From Streptosporangiaceae bacterium (GTDB taxonomy: Bacteria > Actinomycetota > Actinomycetes > Streptosporangiales > Streptosporangiaceae), in NCBI GenBank assembly GCA_030041195.1, contig JASHOI010000540.1, positions 1 through 7,016 of the forward strand: a stretch of DNA of 7,016 nucleotides, given 5' to 3'. The notes under the pieces are model-generated. The model had not been told where the DNA came from. It did no database searches and saw only the letters and a list, made by a program, of their open reading frames with translations. Position numbers and translations under genes: made by a program. Numbering within the stretch: the stretch's first letter is position 1; every line of letters starts with the position of its first letter. Positions 5,231 to 7,016 of this stretch are shown here, piece after piece.

Positions 5231-6646
5231 TTGATTAAAACAAGCCGATTCTTAACTGCGCTCGGATCAATCGCCGTGGTCGGCGGGCTCTGCACGGCCG
5301 CAGCCACCACGGCGGCGACCGCCACCGCCGCGGTCGGTGTCCAGCCGGCCTCGATCCACAGCCAGCTGGCCTCCAAAACCCAGCCGCCCACCGAGGCCCA
5401 GTGCGTGTCCTCCTTCACCGTCCCCTGCTACGACCCGGCCCAGATCGAGACCGCGTACAACGAGCAGCCCTTGTTCGACCGCGGGATCACCGGCAGCGGC
5501 GAGACCATCGTGATCGTCGACTCGTTCGGGTCCCCGACCATCGAGTCGGACCTGGCCACCTTTGATGCCCAGTTCGGGCTCCCCGCCCCGCCCTCCTTCA
5601 AGATCATCCAGCCGGCCGGCCCGGTGCCCGCGTGGAACCCCAACAACAGCACGATGACCGGCTGGGCCGGGGAGACCACGCTCGACGTCGAGTGGTCGCA
5701 CAGCATCGCCCCCGGTGCCAACATCCTGCTGGTGGAAACGCCGGTGGCGGAGACCGAGGGAGTGGCCGGCTTCCCGCAGATCGTCGAGGCCGAGAACTAT
5801 GTCATCGACCACCACCTCGGCCAGGTGATCAGCCAGAGTTTCGCGGCGACCGAGCAGACGTTCCCGAGCGTCCGGTCGCTGCTCAACCTGCGCAGTGCCT
5901 ACTTCAACGCGGCCGCGCACCACGTGACCGTGCTCGCCGCGGCCGGTGACACCGGGGCGACCGCCTACTCCAACGTTGCCGGAACGCTCCTGTACACCTA
6001 CCCGGTGGTGTCCTGGCCCGCGAGCGACCCGCTCGTGACCGGGGTCGGCGGAACCCAGCTGTCGCTGAACTCCAGCGGCCAGCGCACCGCGCCGGACCGG
6101 GTGTGGAACGACACCTACAACACCGGGCTGAACGAGGTCTTCTTCGGCGACGCCGGCCCCAACGCCCTCGCCGGGGGCGGCGGCAAGTCGGCGGTGTTCT
6201 CCCGGCCGCCGTACCAGGACCGCGTGGCCAGGATCACCGGCGGCCAGCGCGGCGTGCCGGACATCTCGATGAGCGCGGCCTGCTCCGGGCTTGTTGACAC
6301 CTACCAGAGCTTCCCCGCTACGGGCGAGCCAGCGGGCTGGTACGTGGACTGCGGCACGAGCGAGGCGAGCCCGCTGTTCGCCGGGATCGTGGCGCTGACC
6401 GACCAGGTGGCCGGTCACTCGGTCGGCTTCATCAACCCGGCGCTGTACGCGCTGTCGGCCCGCCGCGCGCCGGGCATAGTGCCGGTCACCATCGGGAACA
6501 ACACGGTTTCGTTCACCCAGAACGGAACGGAGTACACGGTGCAGGGCTACAGCGCCCGCCGCGGCTACAGCACGGTCGCCGGGGTGGGCACGGTCAACGC
6601 CGCCCTGTTCGTGCCGGAGTTGGCCCGGGCAGCCGGCGGCAGATAA
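5231..6646 (+). CDS. Secreted S53 family peptidase (sedolisin), no pro-domain
   Basis: A 471-residue exported serine-carboxyl endopeptidase. The signal peptide has K3/R6, a hydrophobic run (about 8-22) and Ala-rich cleavage near residues 30-35. The catalytic core starts at about CYDPAQIETAYN (66-77). The S53 set is present: E148 and D152 in WAGETTLDVEWSH (145-157), oxyanion Asp D240 in AAAGDTGA, and nucleophile S377 in CGTSEASPLFAG (374-385). Cys58/Cys66 and Cys351/Cys374 could form disulfides. Unlike pro-kumamolisin-type members it has only about 30 residues between signal peptide and core, so the usual roughly 150-200-residue pro-domain is missing. The C-terminal calcium site looks degenerate: the usual D-[VI]-T-x-G-N and GYD-x-x-TG-x-G acids appear as PVTIGNN (418-424) and GYSTVAGVG (445-453). 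It likely degrades extracellular protein, probably at acid pH as in the family. Confidence 0.88.
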   Translation: MIKTSRFLTALGSIAVVGGLCTAAATTAATATAAVGVQPASIHSQLASKTQPPTEAQCVSSFTVPCYDPAQIETAYNEQPLFDRGITGSGETIVIVDSFGSPTIESDLATFDAQFGLPAPPSFKIIQPAGPVPAWNPNNSTMTGWAGETTLDVEWSHSIAPGANILLVETPVAETEGVAGFPQIVEAENYVIDHHLGQVISQSFAATEQTFPSVRSLLNLRSAYFNAAAHHVTVLAAAGDTGATAYSNVAGTLLYTYPVVSWPASDPLVTGVGGTQLSLNSSGQRTAPDRVWNDTYNTGLNEVFFGDAGPNALAGGGGKSAVFSRPPYQDRVARITGGQRGVPDISMSAACSGLVDTYQSFPATGEPAGWYVDCGTSEASPLFAGIVALTDQVAGHSVGFINPALYALSARRAPGIVPVTIGNNTVSFTQNGTEYTVQGYSARRGYSTVAGVGTVNAALFVPELARAAGGR

Positions 6647-6651
6647 CCCGG

Positions 6652-6707
6652 TCGGCTACGGTGCCGGCGCCGCGCCGAATCGGCTACGGCGCCGGCACCG
6701 CGTCGAA
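6652..6707. repeat. 28-bp tandem duplication at the convergent gene ends
   Basis: Unit 1 (6652-6679) and unit 2 (6680-6707) are adjacent and match at 25 of 28 positions; both begin TCGGCTACGG and end CGAA. Unit 2 contains the stop codon and the last codons of the LuxR-family gene, while unit 1 lies in the 37-base gap before the S53 stop. The differences include two positions that make the two units perfect inverted partners over 14 bp (see the terminator). Confidence 0.8.
6659..6700. terminator. Bidirectional terminator hairpin between convergent genes
   Basis: cggtgccggcgccg (6659-6672) is the exact reverse complement of cggcgccggcaccg (6687-6700), a perfect 14-bp stem. The 14-base interval holds a further helix, GCCG/CGGC around AAT (6674-6684), so the whole element can fold as one long hairpin. 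It lies between the S53 stop (6646) and the convergent LuxR stop (6684-6686), with its right arm inside the last codons of the regulator. There is no T-tract, as is usual for high-GC actinobacteria. It probably ends transcription from both sides. Confidence 0.75.
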
Positions 6708-7016
6708 CAGGTGCAGCCGGTGCGCGGCGGCGGCCGCCTCGCCGCGGCTGGCGACGCCCACCTTGGCCAGGATGTTCGAGACGTGCGCGCTGGCGGTCTT
6801 GGCGGAGATGAACAGCCGGGCGGCGATCTCCGGGTTCGACCGGCCGTCGGCGACGAGGCGCAGCACCTCGAACTCCCTGGCGGTCAGGCCCAGCGGCGTC
6901 CCGGCGGCGGCCTTGTGCCCGGCCGGCCCGCGGTCCGGCCGGATTCTGGCGCTGGTCGCGAGCGCCTTGATCTCTGCCGCCAGCGGCCGCGCGCCGAGGC
7001 CATCGGCGAGCTCGGC
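6684..7016 (-). CDS. LuxR-family transcriptional regulator, C-terminal fragment
   Basis: The last 110 codons are present; the gene continues past the right edge. Residues of the fragment: AELADGLGARPLAAEIKALATSA (1-23) looks like the final helices of a TPR-like region. A linker follows, then a LuxR/GerE helix-turn-helix: LTAREFEVLRLVADGRSN (44-61), PEIAARLFISAKTASAHVSNIL (62-83, containing the recognition helix) and AKVGVASRGEAAAAAHRL (84-101). The combination of a helical repeat region and a C-terminal LuxR HTH suggests a large LAL (MalT-like) ATPase regulator, but the ATPase part is not visible, and a smaller LuxR protein is possible. A GTG at 6864-6866 within the HTH is not a real start, since it would cut the domain. 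It converges on the S53 gene and shares the hairpin terminator. Confidence 0.85.
   Translation of the reverse strand, partial: AELADGLGARPLAAEIKALATSARIRPDRGPAGHKAAAGTPLGLTAREFEVLRLVADGRSNPEIAARLFISAKTASAHVSNILAKVGVASRGEAAAAAHRLHLFDAVPAP

Noticed and set aside
4113..5234. Long plus-strand open frame opposite the amidase
   Set aside because: Antisense shadow of the FmdA/AmdA-family gene; Arg-rich composition and no motifs.
5267..6418. Long minus-strand open frame opposite the S53 peptidase
   Set aside because: The peptidase has an intact catalytic set, a signal peptide and a Shine-Dalgarno site; the opposite frame is compositional.

Overview
The window is GC-rich (roughly 70%) with strongly GC-biased codon use. 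It has actinobacterial gene types: a lysine 6-aminotransferase, a transglycosylase with an aggregation-promoting-factor-type domain, an S53 sedolisin and a LuxR-type regulator. Shine-Dalgarno sites are clear and GTG/TTG starts are used. This points to a high-GC actinomycete; I cannot name the genus from the sequence.

Layout, left to right. Five genes lie on the minus strand: the first 50 codons of an aldehyde dehydrogenase (1-151), a lysine 6-aminotransferase lat (192-1532), a small secreted transglycosylase (1939-2523), a class III omega-aminotransferase (2721-4013) and an acetamidase/formamidase-family amidase (4074-5087). A divergent gene on the plus strand encodes a secreted S53 serine-carboxyl peptidase (5231-6646). 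It converges on the C-terminal end of a LuxR-family regulator on the minus strand (6684-7016, running off the edge).

Lat and the aldehyde dehydrogenase, 40 bases apart on one strand, look like the two-step route lysine -> aminoadipate semialdehyde/piperideine-6-carboxylate -> alpha-aminoadipate, known from beta-lactam producers and from lysine catabolism. The amidase and the second aminotransferase look like a separate two-gene operon, 60 bases apart; its substrate cannot be read from the sequence. The transglycosylase and the S53 peptidase are both exported and stand as independent units.

The most unusual DNA is non-coding. About 330 bases between lat and the transglycosylase hold four separate strong inverted repeats, a 27-bp unit repeated three times, and an AT-rich palindrome just in front of lat that resembles an Lrp/AsnC-type operator. 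A second notable structure is the convergent terminator at 6659-6700, made of two copies of a 28-bp tandem duplication whose differences give a perfect 14-bp stem. I see no CRISPR array, phage, transposase, toxin-antitoxin or recognisable defence system, and no clear new multi-gene system.
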